Source: Candidatus Limivicinus faecipullorum (GTDB lineage Bacteria > Bacillota > Clostridia > Oscillospirales > Oscillospiraceae). From it: a stretch of DNA of 16,818 nucleotides. Position 1 is the stretch's first letter. Each line of letters begins with the position of its first letter. Positions 6,136-14,363 of this stretch are shown piece after piece. The translations under genes were made by a program, and so were the position numbers. Under the pieces are notes generated by a model. That model did not search any database. It had not been told where the DNA came from and saw only the letters and a program-made list of their open reading frames with translations. Where the stretch lies: the NCBI GenBank assembly GCA_018711755.1, contig DVHY01000095.1:1-16818 (forward strand). The letters run 5' to 3'.

Positions 6136-7962
6136 TTATTCTACCGTAACGGATTTTGCCAGATTCTTTGGCTTATCTATATCGCAGCCCTTGGCTTTGG
6201 CCACATAGTAGGCGAAAAGCTGAAGGGGGACGATCTCAGGGATGGGCATGAGCAGCTCGTCGGTCTCCGGCACCAGCAGCACCCGGTCAGCCTCGGCAAA
6301 GATGCGCCTCTGGCTCTCCCGGGCCAGGGCCAGCACCTGAGCGCCCCGGGCCTTCACTTCCTTCACGTTGCTTATGAGCTTGTCGAAAAGGGCCTCGTGG
6401 CAGGCCAGGGCCACCACCAGCTGCTCCTCGTCTATAAGGGCGATGGTGCCGTGCTTGAGCTCCCCGGCGGCATAGGCCTCGGAGTGGACGTAGCTTATCT
6501 CCTTGAGCTTCAGAGAGGCCTCCATGGCCACCGCATAGTCCAGGTTGCGGCCTATATAGAAAAGAGAGGTCTTCTGATAGTATCTCTCCGCCAGGCTCTC
6601 CACCTGAGAGTTCAGGTCTATTGCCCGCTGGCAGCGCTCCGGCAGAGAGCAGATGCCCCGCAGCAGCTGCCTGTATCTGTCCTCATCCAGCCTGCCCAGC
6701 CGCCGGGCCATATATACCGCCAGCAGCTCCAGCACGGCTATCTGGGTGGTATAGCCCTTGGTGGTGGCCACGGCTATCTCCGGGCCTGCCCAGGTGTAGA
6801 GCACACTGTCCGCCAGCTTTGCCACGGTGCTGCCCACCACATTGACTATGGCCAGGGTCTTTGCCCCTAGGGCTCTGCACTCCTTCATGGCGGCAATGGT
6901 GTCCGCCGTTTCCCCCGACTGGGAGATGACGATGAGCAGGGTATGCCCGTCGATTATGGGGCGGCTGTAGCGCAGCTCGCTGGCAAGCTCGGCCCTGGTG
7001 GGTATCCGGCAGAGCTCCTCCATGATGTAGCGGCCCACATAGCCCGCATGGTAGGCGGAACCGCAGGCAGTTATGACTATCTGGTGGATGTCCTTCAGCT
7101 GCTCATCTCCCAGCTGGAAGTCCTCCAGATATATCTCCCCGTTTTTCACCCTGGGCTCCAAAGTGGCCTTCAGGGCTCTGGGCTGCTCCATTATCTCCTT
7201 GAGCATGAAATGCTCATAGCCGCCTTTTTCCGCCGCCTCGGTGTTCCACATCACCCGGGACAGGGGCTTGGATATCTCCCTTCCCGCCGGGTCGTAGACC
7301 ATTATCCTATCCGGCCTTATGGAGGCAAACTCCCCGTCCTCCAGATATATAACGGTGCGGGTGTGGCCGATAAGGGCGGTGACGTCGGAGGCAAAAAAAT
7401 TTTCCCCCGCTCCCACGCCAAGGATCAAGGGACTGGCGTTTTTCACGGCTATCAGCTCTCCTGGCCGCTCGTCGCACAAAACGCCCAGGGCATAGGAGCC
7501 CTCCAGGCGGGCTACGGTTTTCATCACGGCCCGCCTCAAATCACCAGTATAATACATATCCAGCAAATGTACAACCACTTCCGTGTCGGTTTCGCTGTAA
7601 AAAATAAAACCTTTTGCGCTGAGCTCTTCCCTCAGCTGGGCATAGTTCTCGATTATTCCGTTGTGGACCACGGCAAAATGGCCGTCGTTGGAGATATGGG
7701 GATGGGCGTTGGTGACGGTGGGTGCCCCATGGGTGGCCCAGCGGGTGTGGCCGATGCCGCAGAAGCCCGGCACCGTCTTGCCGCCTTCCGTCATCTTCAC
7801 CAGGTTTTCCAGATATCCGCTGCACTTTTCCGTTTGTATCTTTCCTTCCGCTTCCACGGCTATCCCCGCCGAGTCGTAGCCCCGGTATTCCAGGCGCTTC
7901 AATCCTTCCAGCAGGACCGGGGCCGCCGGCTGGGGTCCTGTAAAGCCTACTATGCCGCACAT
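6136..7962 (-). CDS. glmS: Glutamine--fructose-6-phosphate aminotransferase (isomerizing)
   Basis: This 608-residue enzyme makes glucosamine-6-phosphate, the entry to peptidoglycan amino sugars. The N-terminal class II glutaminase domain starts MCGIVGF, with Cys2 becoming the nucleophile after Met removal. RGYDSAG (27-33) and GIGHTRWATHG (69-79) follow. Two SIS sugar-isomerase domains come next, with SQSGETADT at 347-355, and the protein ends DKPKNLAKSVTVE, the classic C-terminus. The ATG has an AGGAGG site 7-8 nt upstream. Only 34 nt separate it from pyrG, so the glmS ribozyme that controls this gene in many Firmicutes is not present here. Control must come from the upstream operon promoter or another mechanism. 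Confidence 0.98.
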   Translation of the reverse strand: MCGIVGFTGPQPAAPVLLEGLKRLEYRGYDSAGIAVEAEGKIQTEKCSGYLENLVKMTEGGKTVPGFCGIGHTRWATHGAPTVTNAHPHISNDGHFAVVHNGIIENYAQLREELSAKGFIFYSETDTEVVVHLLDMYYTGDLRRAVMKTVARLEGSYALGVLCDERPGELIAVKNASPLILGVGAGENFFASDVTALIGHTRTVIYLEDGEFASIRPDRIMVYDPAGREISKPLSRVMWNTEAAEKGGYEHFMLKEIMEQPRALKATLEPRVKNGEIYLEDFQLGDEQLKDIHQIVITACGSAYHAGYVGRYIMEELCRIPTRAELASELRYSRPIIDGHTLLIVISQSGETADTIAAMKECRALGAKTLAIVNVVGSTVAKLADSVLYTWAGPEIAVATTKGYTTQIAVLELLAVYMARRLGRLDEDRYRQLLRGICSLPERCQRAIDLNSQVESLAERYYQKTSLFYIGRNLDYAVAMEASLKLKEISYVHSEAYAAGELKHGTIALIDEEQLVVALACHEALFDKLISNVKEVKARGAQVLALARESQRRIFAEADRVLLVPETDELLMPIPEIVPLQLFAYYVAKAKGCDIDKPKNLAKSVTVE

Positions 7963-7996
7963 ATCGCTTCCTCCTGTTTAATATTCCGTTTCCCTT

Positions 7997-9604
7997 TCAG
8001 ATATTCTCCCGCCGTTCCAGCGCCGCCTTTATGAAGCCCAGGAACAGAGGATGGGCCTTGTTTGGCCGGGACTTGAACTCCGGGTGGAACTGCACCCCTA
8101 TAAAGAAGGGCCTGTCGCCAAGCTCCACCGTCTCCACCAGTCTGCCGTCGGGGCTCAGGCCCGAGAGCTTCAACCCGCAGCTTGTGAGCCGCTCCCTGTA
8201 GTCGTTGTTGAACTCATAGCGGTGCCGGTGCCGTTCGGATATCCGCTCTCTGCCGTAGCAGCGGTACATGGCGCTGTCCGGGGCTATGACGCAGGGATAG
8301 GCCCCCAGGCGCAGGGTGCCCCCCTTGTCGATGTCCTCGCTCTGGCCGGGCATGAAGTCTATGACCTTGTGGCGGCAGAGCTCGTCGAACTCCCCGGAGT
8401 TTGCGTCGGCTATCCCGGCGGCATGTCGGGCAAACTCTATCACCGCCACCTGCATGCCCAGGCAGATGCCGAAATAGGGGACATTGCGCTCCCGGGCATA
8501 CTGGGCCGAGAGTATCATGCCCTCTATGCCACGGCCGCCGAAGCCGCCGGGGACGATGATGCCGTCCAGGCCCCTGAGCTTTTCCTCCACATTCTGCTCC
8601 GTGATGCCCTCCGAGTCTATCCATTCTATATCTATTCTGGAGTTGAGCTCATAGCCGGCGTGGCGCAGAGCCTCCGCCACGGAGAGATATGCGTCGTGGA
8701 GCTGGACGTACTTACCCACAAGGCCTATGCGAGCTTCCTTCTCCCGGTGCTCTATCCTCTCCACCAGCGCCCTCCACTCTCTCAGGTCCGGCTCCGGTGT
8801 CTCTATCCCCAGCTCCCGGCAGACCACGGCGGAAAAGCCCGCCTTCTCCAGCATAAGCGGGGCCTCATAGAGATTCGGCAGGGTGATGTTCTCTATCACG
8901 CAGTCGGGCTTTACGTTACAGAACATGGATATCTTCCTGAATATTCCCTCCTCCAGAGGCTCGTCGCAGCGGAGGATGATTATATTTGGGCTGATGCCCA
9001 TGCCCTGCAGCTCCTTCACCGAGTGCTGGGTGGGTTTGGATTTGTGCTCGTCTGAGCCCCGGAGATAGGGCACCAGAGTCACATGGATGAAGAGGCTGTT
9101 CTCCCGGCCCACTTCCAGGGATATCTGCCGGGCCGCCTCCAGAAAGGGCTGGGACTCTATGTCGCCTATGGTGCCGCCTATCTCAGTTATCACCACGTCG
9201 GCCTGGGTCTGCTCCCCCAGGCGGTAGACGAACTCCTTTATCTCATTGGTTATGTGGGGGATCACCTGCACCGTAGAGCCCAGGTACTCCCCCCGGCGCT
9301 CCTTGTTCAGCACGTTCCAGTACACCTTGCCGGCGGTGAGGTTTGAAAAGCGGTTCAGGTCCTCGTCGATAAATCGCTCATAGTGGCCCAGGTCCAGGTC
9401 CGTCTCCGCCCCGTCCTCGGTGACGTAGACCTCCCCGTGCTGGTAGGGGCTCATGGTGCCCGGGTCCACGTTTATGTAGGGGTCCAGCTTCTGGGCCGCT
9501 ACTTTCAGCCCCCGGGACTTCAAAAGCCTGCCCAGGGAGGCTGCGGTTATCCCCTTGCCCAGGCCGGACACCACCCCGCCGGTGACAAAAATGTATTTCT
9601 TCAT
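7997..9604 (-). CDS. pyrG: CTP synthase (glutamine-hydrolysing)
   Basis: This 535-residue enzyme converts UTP to CTP using glutamine and ATP. The N-terminal synthase domain has GVVSGLGKG (10-18), the run LDPYINVDPGTMSPYQHGEV (40-59) with the nucleotide contacts, and ITEIGGTIGDIESQP (139-153). The C-terminal class I glutaminase has GICLGMQ (379-385) with nucleophile C381 and the catalytic HPE at 507-509. The frame is open 51 codons further upstream, but that part runs through the preceding regulator gene. The ATG at 9604 follows AGGCGGAG and gives the family N-terminus MKKYIFVTGG. It is 26 nt after the ANTAR gene. Many Bacillota control pyrG by a C-rich initial transcript; no separate promoter or terminator of that kind is visible here, so it should be read from upstream. 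Confidence 0.97.
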   Translation of the reverse strand: MKKYIFVTGGVVSGLGKGITAASLGRLLKSRGLKVAAQKLDPYINVDPGTMSPYQHGEVYVTEDGAETDLDLGHYERFIDEDLNRFSNLTAGKVYWNVLNKERRGEYLGSTVQVIPHITNEIKEFVYRLGEQTQADVVITEIGGTIGDIESQPFLEAARQISLEVGRENSLFIHVTLVPYLRGSDEHKSKPTQHSVKELQGMGISPNIIILRCDEPLEEGIFRKISMFCNVKPDCVIENITLPNLYEAPLMLEKAGFSAVVCRELGIETPEPDLREWRALVERIEHREKEARIGLVGKYVQLHDAYLSVAEALRHAGYELNSRIDIEWIDSEGITEQNVEEKLRGLDGIIVPGGFGGRGIEGMILSAQYARERNVPYFGICLGMQVAVIEFARHAAGIADANSGEFDELCRHKVIDFMPGQSEDIDKGGTLRLGAYPCVIAPDSAMYRCYGRERISERHRHRYEFNNDYRERLTSCGLKLSGLSPDGRLVETVELGDRPFFIGVQFHPEFKSRPNKAHPLFLGFIKAALERRENI

Positions 9605-9630
9605 TCTCTCCGCCTCTTTATCTGTATATC

Positions 9631-10215
9631 TTATTCGTAGGTCTTTATCACGTTCTCGGCCATCTGCCGCTTGCTTATACGCAGATCCATGGCCTGCTTT
9701 TCTATATACCGCTGGGCCTCCGCCTCGCTCATGCTCAGGCACTCTATAAGCAGCCACTTGGCATGGTTCACCAGGCGTATCTCCTCGATCTTCTCCTCCA
9801 CCGACTGCTGCTTGCCCTCCAGCCTTCTTATCCTTTCCCTGGCTGTACAGAGTATTTTAAGGTACTGGCTCAGAAGCTGGGCGGAGGTGGGTTTGGAAAG
9901 AGTGAACACCCCGTACTCCATGACCTCGCTGTACACCTCATCGTATATATCGCTCTTCACCAGCAGCAGAGCGGCCGCCTGGCTATGGGTGCTGACGTCC
10001 ACAGCCAGGGCGGAGCCCAGGTCGTCGGGCAGCGGGGCGTTGATGATGACTATGTCAAAGGCCCGCTCCAAAAGCTCCCGCCGGGCCGAGGCCACGCTGC
10101 CCACGGTGGACACCGGCCAGAACTCGCTCACCGGCAGCAGTGAAGCCATGGCGGTGTTGAAGTTCCGGGATGCCGACACTATAAGCACGCTGTAGCTGCG
10201 TTCCTGAAATATCAC
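9631..10215 (-). CDS. ANTAR-domain RNA-binding response regulator with degenerate receiver
   Basis: The protein has 194 residues from the preferred start. Residues about 8-122 have the pattern of a response-regulator receiver, a coiled linker follows at about 123-145, and the ANTAR domain is at about 140-192 (HAKWLLIECL, then SEAEAQRYIEKQAMDLRIS and KRQMAENVI). ANTAR proteins bind paired hexaloop RNA hairpins and prevent transcription termination. The receiver has lost its chemistry: the acidic pair after beta-1 is S14-A15, and the phosphoacceptor position in DIVIINAPLP is N59, while K108 (LSKP) remains. It should therefore not be activated by phosphorylation. The gene lies 30 nt after glnA, the arrangement of the clostridial glnA-nitR pair, so GlnA or nitrogen status is a plausible signal. 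The start is GTG at 10215, 8 nt from AGGGAGG. A GTG at 10224 overlaps that site and is less likely. Confidence 0.88.
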   Translation of the reverse strand: MIFQERSYSVLIVSASRNFNTAMASLLPVSEFWPVSTVGSVASARRELLERAFDIVIINAPLPDDLGSALAVDVSTHSQAAALLLVKSDIYDEVYSEVMEYGVFTLSKPTSAQLLSQYLKILCTARERIRRLEGKQQSVEEKIEEIRLVNHAKWLLIECLSMSEAEAQRYIEKQAMDLRISKRQMAENVIKTYE

Positions 10216-10245
10216 CGGCTTCACCTCCCTTTGCCGAGCCCCCGC

Positions 10246-11454
10246 TCAGCAGCAGTAAATTCTGATAAGTTCCTCCGGCAGCCGTTCCCTCACCAGAGGA
10301 CAGGCCAGAGCCGCCGCCTTGGCCTTATCCAGGTCCTCCGGCAGGCGCTTGAATTTTGAGAGCACCTGGGGCGGGGCGGAAAAGAAGTTGATGTCTGCGC
10401 ACTCCGGCAGCCGCAATTTCTTCTCCATACCCTCCAGGCCCGCATAGATGAGCAGGGCAAAGGCCAGATAGGGGTTCGCCTCCGGGTCCGGGGAACGCAG
10501 CTCCGCCCGTTTGAACTCCCCCTCCGCCGCAGGGATGCGGATGAGCTGGGAGCGGTTCTGGCTGGACCAGGAGATATATCCCGGGGCCTTGTTCCCTCCC
10601 AGGCGCTCATAGGACTCCCGGCATGGATTGAGAAAGGCGGTCAGCCCCTCTATCCTGTCCATGATGCCCGCTATGGCCTGGGACATGGTGTCCTCCCCCT
10701 TCAACGAGCGCACCGCAAAATTCACGTGCATGCCGCTGCCCGCCTTGTCCTTCAGGGGCTTGGGGGAGAAATCCGCCGTCAGGCCGTTGCGGGCGGCCAC
10801 AGTCCTGACTATGGACTTAAAGATGACGGCGTTGTCTGCGGCGGCCACGGCTCCGGCATAGCGGAAGTCTATCTCGTTTTGCCCCGGGCCCTCCTCATGG
10901 TGGGAGCACTCGGGGAGTATGCCCATCTCCTCCATCATCAGGCAGATCTCCCGGCGCACCGACTCGCCCTTGTCTTCGGGGGCTATATCCATATAGCCCG
11001 CCTGGTCATGGGGTATTTTGGTGGGCTCCCCCTGGATATCGTTTTTGAACAGATAAAACTCCATCTCCGGGCCGAAGGTAAAGACCGCCCCTCTCCTCTC
11101 CGCCTCTGCCGCTGCTTTTTTAAGCAGAGCGCGGGTATCGCACTCGAAAGGCGTGCCGTCCGGGTAGTAGATATCGCAGAACATCCTCACCACTTTCCCG
11201 GTCTCCGGCCTCCAGGGCAGCAGGCTCAAGGTGGCCGGCTCAGGGCGGAGCATAAGGTCCGAACGCACTGCGCCGCCGAAGCCCGCAATGGCTGAGCCGT
11301 CTATGGCTATGCCGTAGCCGAAGGCCCGCTCCAGCTCCCGGGGCATGATAACGATATTTTTCTGTCTGCCGAACACATCGCAGAAGGCCAGGCGTATCAT
11401 TTTCACGTCGGCCTCCCGGGCATACTGCATGACTTCCTGGGCTGAATAATCCAT
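10246..11454 (-). CDS. glnA: Type I glutamine synthetase, C-terminally short form
   Basis: This 402-residue enzyme should join glutamate and ammonia using ATP. GSI landmarks are present: DGSAIAGF (52-59), FGPEMEF (127-133), HHEEGPGQNEIDFRY (185-199), GSGMHVN (239-245), NRSQLIRIP (300-308) and AELRSPDPEANPYLA (317-331). It is about 40 residues shorter than B. subtilis GlnA (444). The loss is at the C-terminus, where the long helix that reaches into the opposite hexamer ring of GSI dodecamers would be. The loop around the feedback-sensing Arg62 of B. subtilis (GFVRIEES there) reads GFGGAVRS here. The ATG at 11454 follows AAAGGGGGT. An in-frame ATG 37 codons upstream lies inside the leader and is rejected. 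The next gene is the ANTAR regulator. Catalysis is likely, but a regulatory role or a related ligase activity cannot be excluded. Confidence 0.9.
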   Translation of the reverse strand: MDYSAQEVMQYAREADVKMIRLAFCDVFGRQKNIVIMPRELERAFGYGIAIDGSAIAGFGGAVRSDLMLRPEPATLSLLPWRPETGKVVRMFCDIYYPDGTPFECDTRALLKKAAAEAERRGAVFTFGPEMEFYLFKNDIQGEPTKIPHDQAGYMDIAPEDKGESVRREICLMMEEMGILPECSHHEEGPGQNEIDFRYAGAVAAADNAVIFKSIVRTVAARNGLTADFSPKPLKDKAGSGMHVNFAVRSLKGEDTMSQAIAGIMDRIEGLTAFLNPCRESYERLGGNKAPGYISWSSQNRSQLIRIPAAEGEFKRAELRSPDPEANPYLAFALLIYAGLEGMEKKLRLPECADINFFSAPPQVLSKFKRLPEDLDKAKAAALACPLVRERLPEELIRIYCC

Positions 11455-11489
11455 GGAATGACCCCCTTTAGCAATACATGCACCATTAA

Positions 11490-11548
11490 ATAAAAAACCG
11501 TCCATCGGAAAATGGGTGCATGAACCCCCGATGAACGTCTTTGTCCAT
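11490..11548 (-). promoter_or_regulatory. glnA leader attenuator: terminator versus hexaloop antiterminator (ANTAR-type)
   Basis: Just after the predicted start, the RNA can form ATGGAC-[AAAGAC]-GTTCAT (11548-11531), a 6-bp hairpin with a 6-nt loop that has A at position 1 and G at position 4, as in ANTAR target hairpins. Its 3' arm is also the 5' arm of an intrinsic terminator, CGTTCATCGG (11537-11528) with CCGATGGACG (11508-11499), followed by GTTTTTTATTT. The two structures exclude each other. Inside the terminator loop is a second 6-nt-loop hairpin, GGGT-[TCATGC]-ACCC (11527-11514), which lacks the A1/G4 pattern. The terminator is clear. The antiterminator assignment is an inference supported by the ANTAR gene downstream. 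Confidence 0.75.
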
Positions 11549-11555
11549 AGAGCGC

Positions 11556-11584
11556 ATGTTATCACAAGTTTTTTCTCTTGTCAA
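11556..11584 (-). promoter_or_regulatory. Sigma-A-type promoter of glnA and the downstream cluster
   Basis: On the minus strand, TTGACA (11584-11579), a 17-bp spacer and TAACAT (11561-11556) make a strong promoter. Transcription should start near 11549, directly at the attenuator. It is the only strong promoter I see for the seven minus-strand genes down to 2626. Confidence 0.85.
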
Positions 11585-11682
11585 TAAAGGGCAGGCTGTG
11601 CAATAACTTTCGTTTTTGTACACAAATTTTTGCTGCTTCCCGGCCGATTTTTGGGAAAGGAGAAAAAATTTTTCCTGAGCTA
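11585..11682. promoter_or_regulatory. AT-rich spacer between divergent glnA and glnN promoters with dyad sequences
   Basis: The roughly 98 bp between the two -35 boxes holds three dyads. TTTGT-AC-ACAAA is at 11615-11626. TTCCC and GGGAA arms flank a short spacer at about 11637-11656. A near-palindromic A/T tract with AGGA and TCCT ends lies at about 11659-11677, just upstream of the glnN -35. They could be operators or UP-type elements. I recognise no specific regulator site. Confidence 0.35.
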
Positions 11683-11711
11683 TTGACAGGGCTGAGCATT
11701 GAGTGTATATT
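11683..11711 (+). promoter_or_regulatory. Sigma-A-type promoter of glnN
   Basis: TTGACA (11683-11688), a 17-bp spacer and TATATT (11706-11711) form a near-consensus promoter, with an A/T-rich tract directly upstream. The start should be near 11718, leaving a leader of about 165 nt before the glnN ATG. Confidence 0.87.
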
Positions 11712-11721
11712 ACGCCCCATG

Positions 11722-11778
11722 AAAAGGCGCTGATGCCTCAGAGGATGACTCTGACCCATCGGCGCCTTTTCTTTTATT
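11722..11778 (+). terminator. Intrinsic terminator in the glnN leader (probable attenuator)
   Basis: AAAAGGCGCTGATG (11722-11735) pairs with CATCGGCGCCTTTT (11757-11770) through 14 bp with one G-U pair. An inner hairpin TCAGAG-GATGA-CTCTGA (11738-11754) caps it, and TTTTCTTTTATT follows. It lies between the promoter and the gene, so it must be conditional. A possible competitor is AGGC-[GCTGAT]-GCCT (11725-11738), a 6-nt-loop hairpin that uses the 5' arm. Two more GC-rich hairpins lie before the ribosome site: CCCTGTGCCC/GGGCGCAGGG at 11813-11836 and CCGGCA/TGCCGG at 11841-11861. Confidence 0.75.
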
Positions 11779-11882
11779 ACTCCCCGGTGTGTATTGTGTT
11801 GTTGTCCCCCGGCCCTGTGCCCTCCGGGGCGCAGGGGCCGCCGGCAGCAGCCCTTTGCCGGGACATGAAAGGAAGTTATATT

Positions 11883-13976
<2,094 letters not shown>

Positions 13977-13994
13977 CAGGTCCGGGGCGGCAAG

Positions 13995-14056
13995 TCGGTT
14001 TTACCGTAGCCTTCTTTATAAAAATCAGTTTTTCTTCGTTTGCAGTTTAAAACCGA
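13995..14056 (+). repeat. Inverted repeat between glnN and the asnB T-box
   Basis: TCGGTTTTA (13995-14003) and TAAAACCGA (14048-14056) are perfect 9-bp inverted repeats 44 bp apart, enclosing an A/T-rich stretch with TATAAA (14017-14022) and short A5/T5 runs. A related AAACCGA occurs again at 14173-14179 inside the T-box linker. It may serve as the end of the glnN transcript or as an operator for asnB. I see no convincing complete promoter in this stretch. Confidence 0.35.
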
Positions 14057-14076
14057 ATAGAGCAAAAGGCGTTTGA

Positions 14077-14323
14077 GTCGGGAGAAGTAGGCCGGGACAC
14101 CGCTTTCAGAGAGCGCAGGGCAGCTGTGAACTGCGCAGCAGGCCCCGGAAGAATAACACCCGACGAGCTTCAAACCGAAAAACTCTGTTTAGTAGGCAAG
14201 ACGCGGCCCGGCGTTAAAGGGCATAAAAGAGAACAAAAATAGGTGGCACCGCGAGCGGCAGCACTTGCCCTATTGGATGCTGTATCTTTATACCTGTGCA
14301 GGGAGGACTTGTCCCCCTGCACA
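14077..14323 (+). promoter_or_regulatory. T-box riboswitch, asparagine-specific (specifier AAC)
   Basis: Stem I closes with GTCGGG (14077-14082) and CCCGAC (14159-14164). Its specifier loop has GAAGTAGG on the 5' side and GGAAGAATAACA on the 3' side, giving specifier AAC (14155-14157) followed by the usual A. The CAGAGAGC element is at 14107-14114, an apical stem GCGCAG/CTGCGC follows, and a stem III-like ACGC/GCGT is near 14190-14215. The antiterminator is AATAGG (14238-14243) with CCTATT (14269-14274), bulge TGGCACC (14244-14250), and upper stem GCGAG/CTTGC. TGGC would pair with a tRNA ending GCCA, so discriminator G73, as in tRNA-Asn. A strong hairpin at 14295-14323 lacks a clear T tract. 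Uncharged tRNA-Asn should turn on asnB. Confidence 0.93.
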
Positions 14324-14363
14324 TTGAATTATCCGCCGGGCACCGGCAGACAGGAGAGATATT

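Noticed and set aside
4140..6149. 669-codon open frame on the plus strand
   Set aside because: It is antisense to purB and part of purA, both of which carry full family motifs. The frame is open because of codon bias in a GC-rich gene, and it has no recognisable domain.
7963..7996. glmS ribozyme in front of glmS
   Set aside because: Only 34 nt lie between pyrG and glmS, holding just a ribosome site. The ribozyme needs well over 100 nt.
6943..9055. Long plus-strand frames opposite glmS and pyrG (6943-8034 and 8051-9055)
   Set aside because: They are shadows of two fully recognisable enzymes.
9605..9757. N-terminal extension of pyrG by 51 codons
   Set aside because: The extension overlaps the ANTAR gene, does not resemble CTP synthase, and the ATG at 9604 has its own ribosome site and the family N-terminus.
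10216..10245. Frameshift or remnant explaining the short GlnA
   Set aside because: Only 30 nt separate the stop from the next start, too little to hold the missing C-terminal segment in any frame.
11455..11565. N-terminal extension of glnA by 37 codons
   Set aside because: It runs through the attenuator and begins upstream of the predicted transcription start. The ATG at 11454 has a strong ribosome site.
11719..11733. Tiny leader peptide ATG AAA AGG CGC TGA in the glnN leader
   Set aside because: It is four codons long, with no ribosome site and no run of regulatory codons, and it lies at the predicted 5' end.
11703..11882. N-terminal extension of glnN by 60 codons
   Set aside because: It begins inside the promoter -10 region and crosses the leader terminator. 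GSIII proteins start near MAAVTDYFG.
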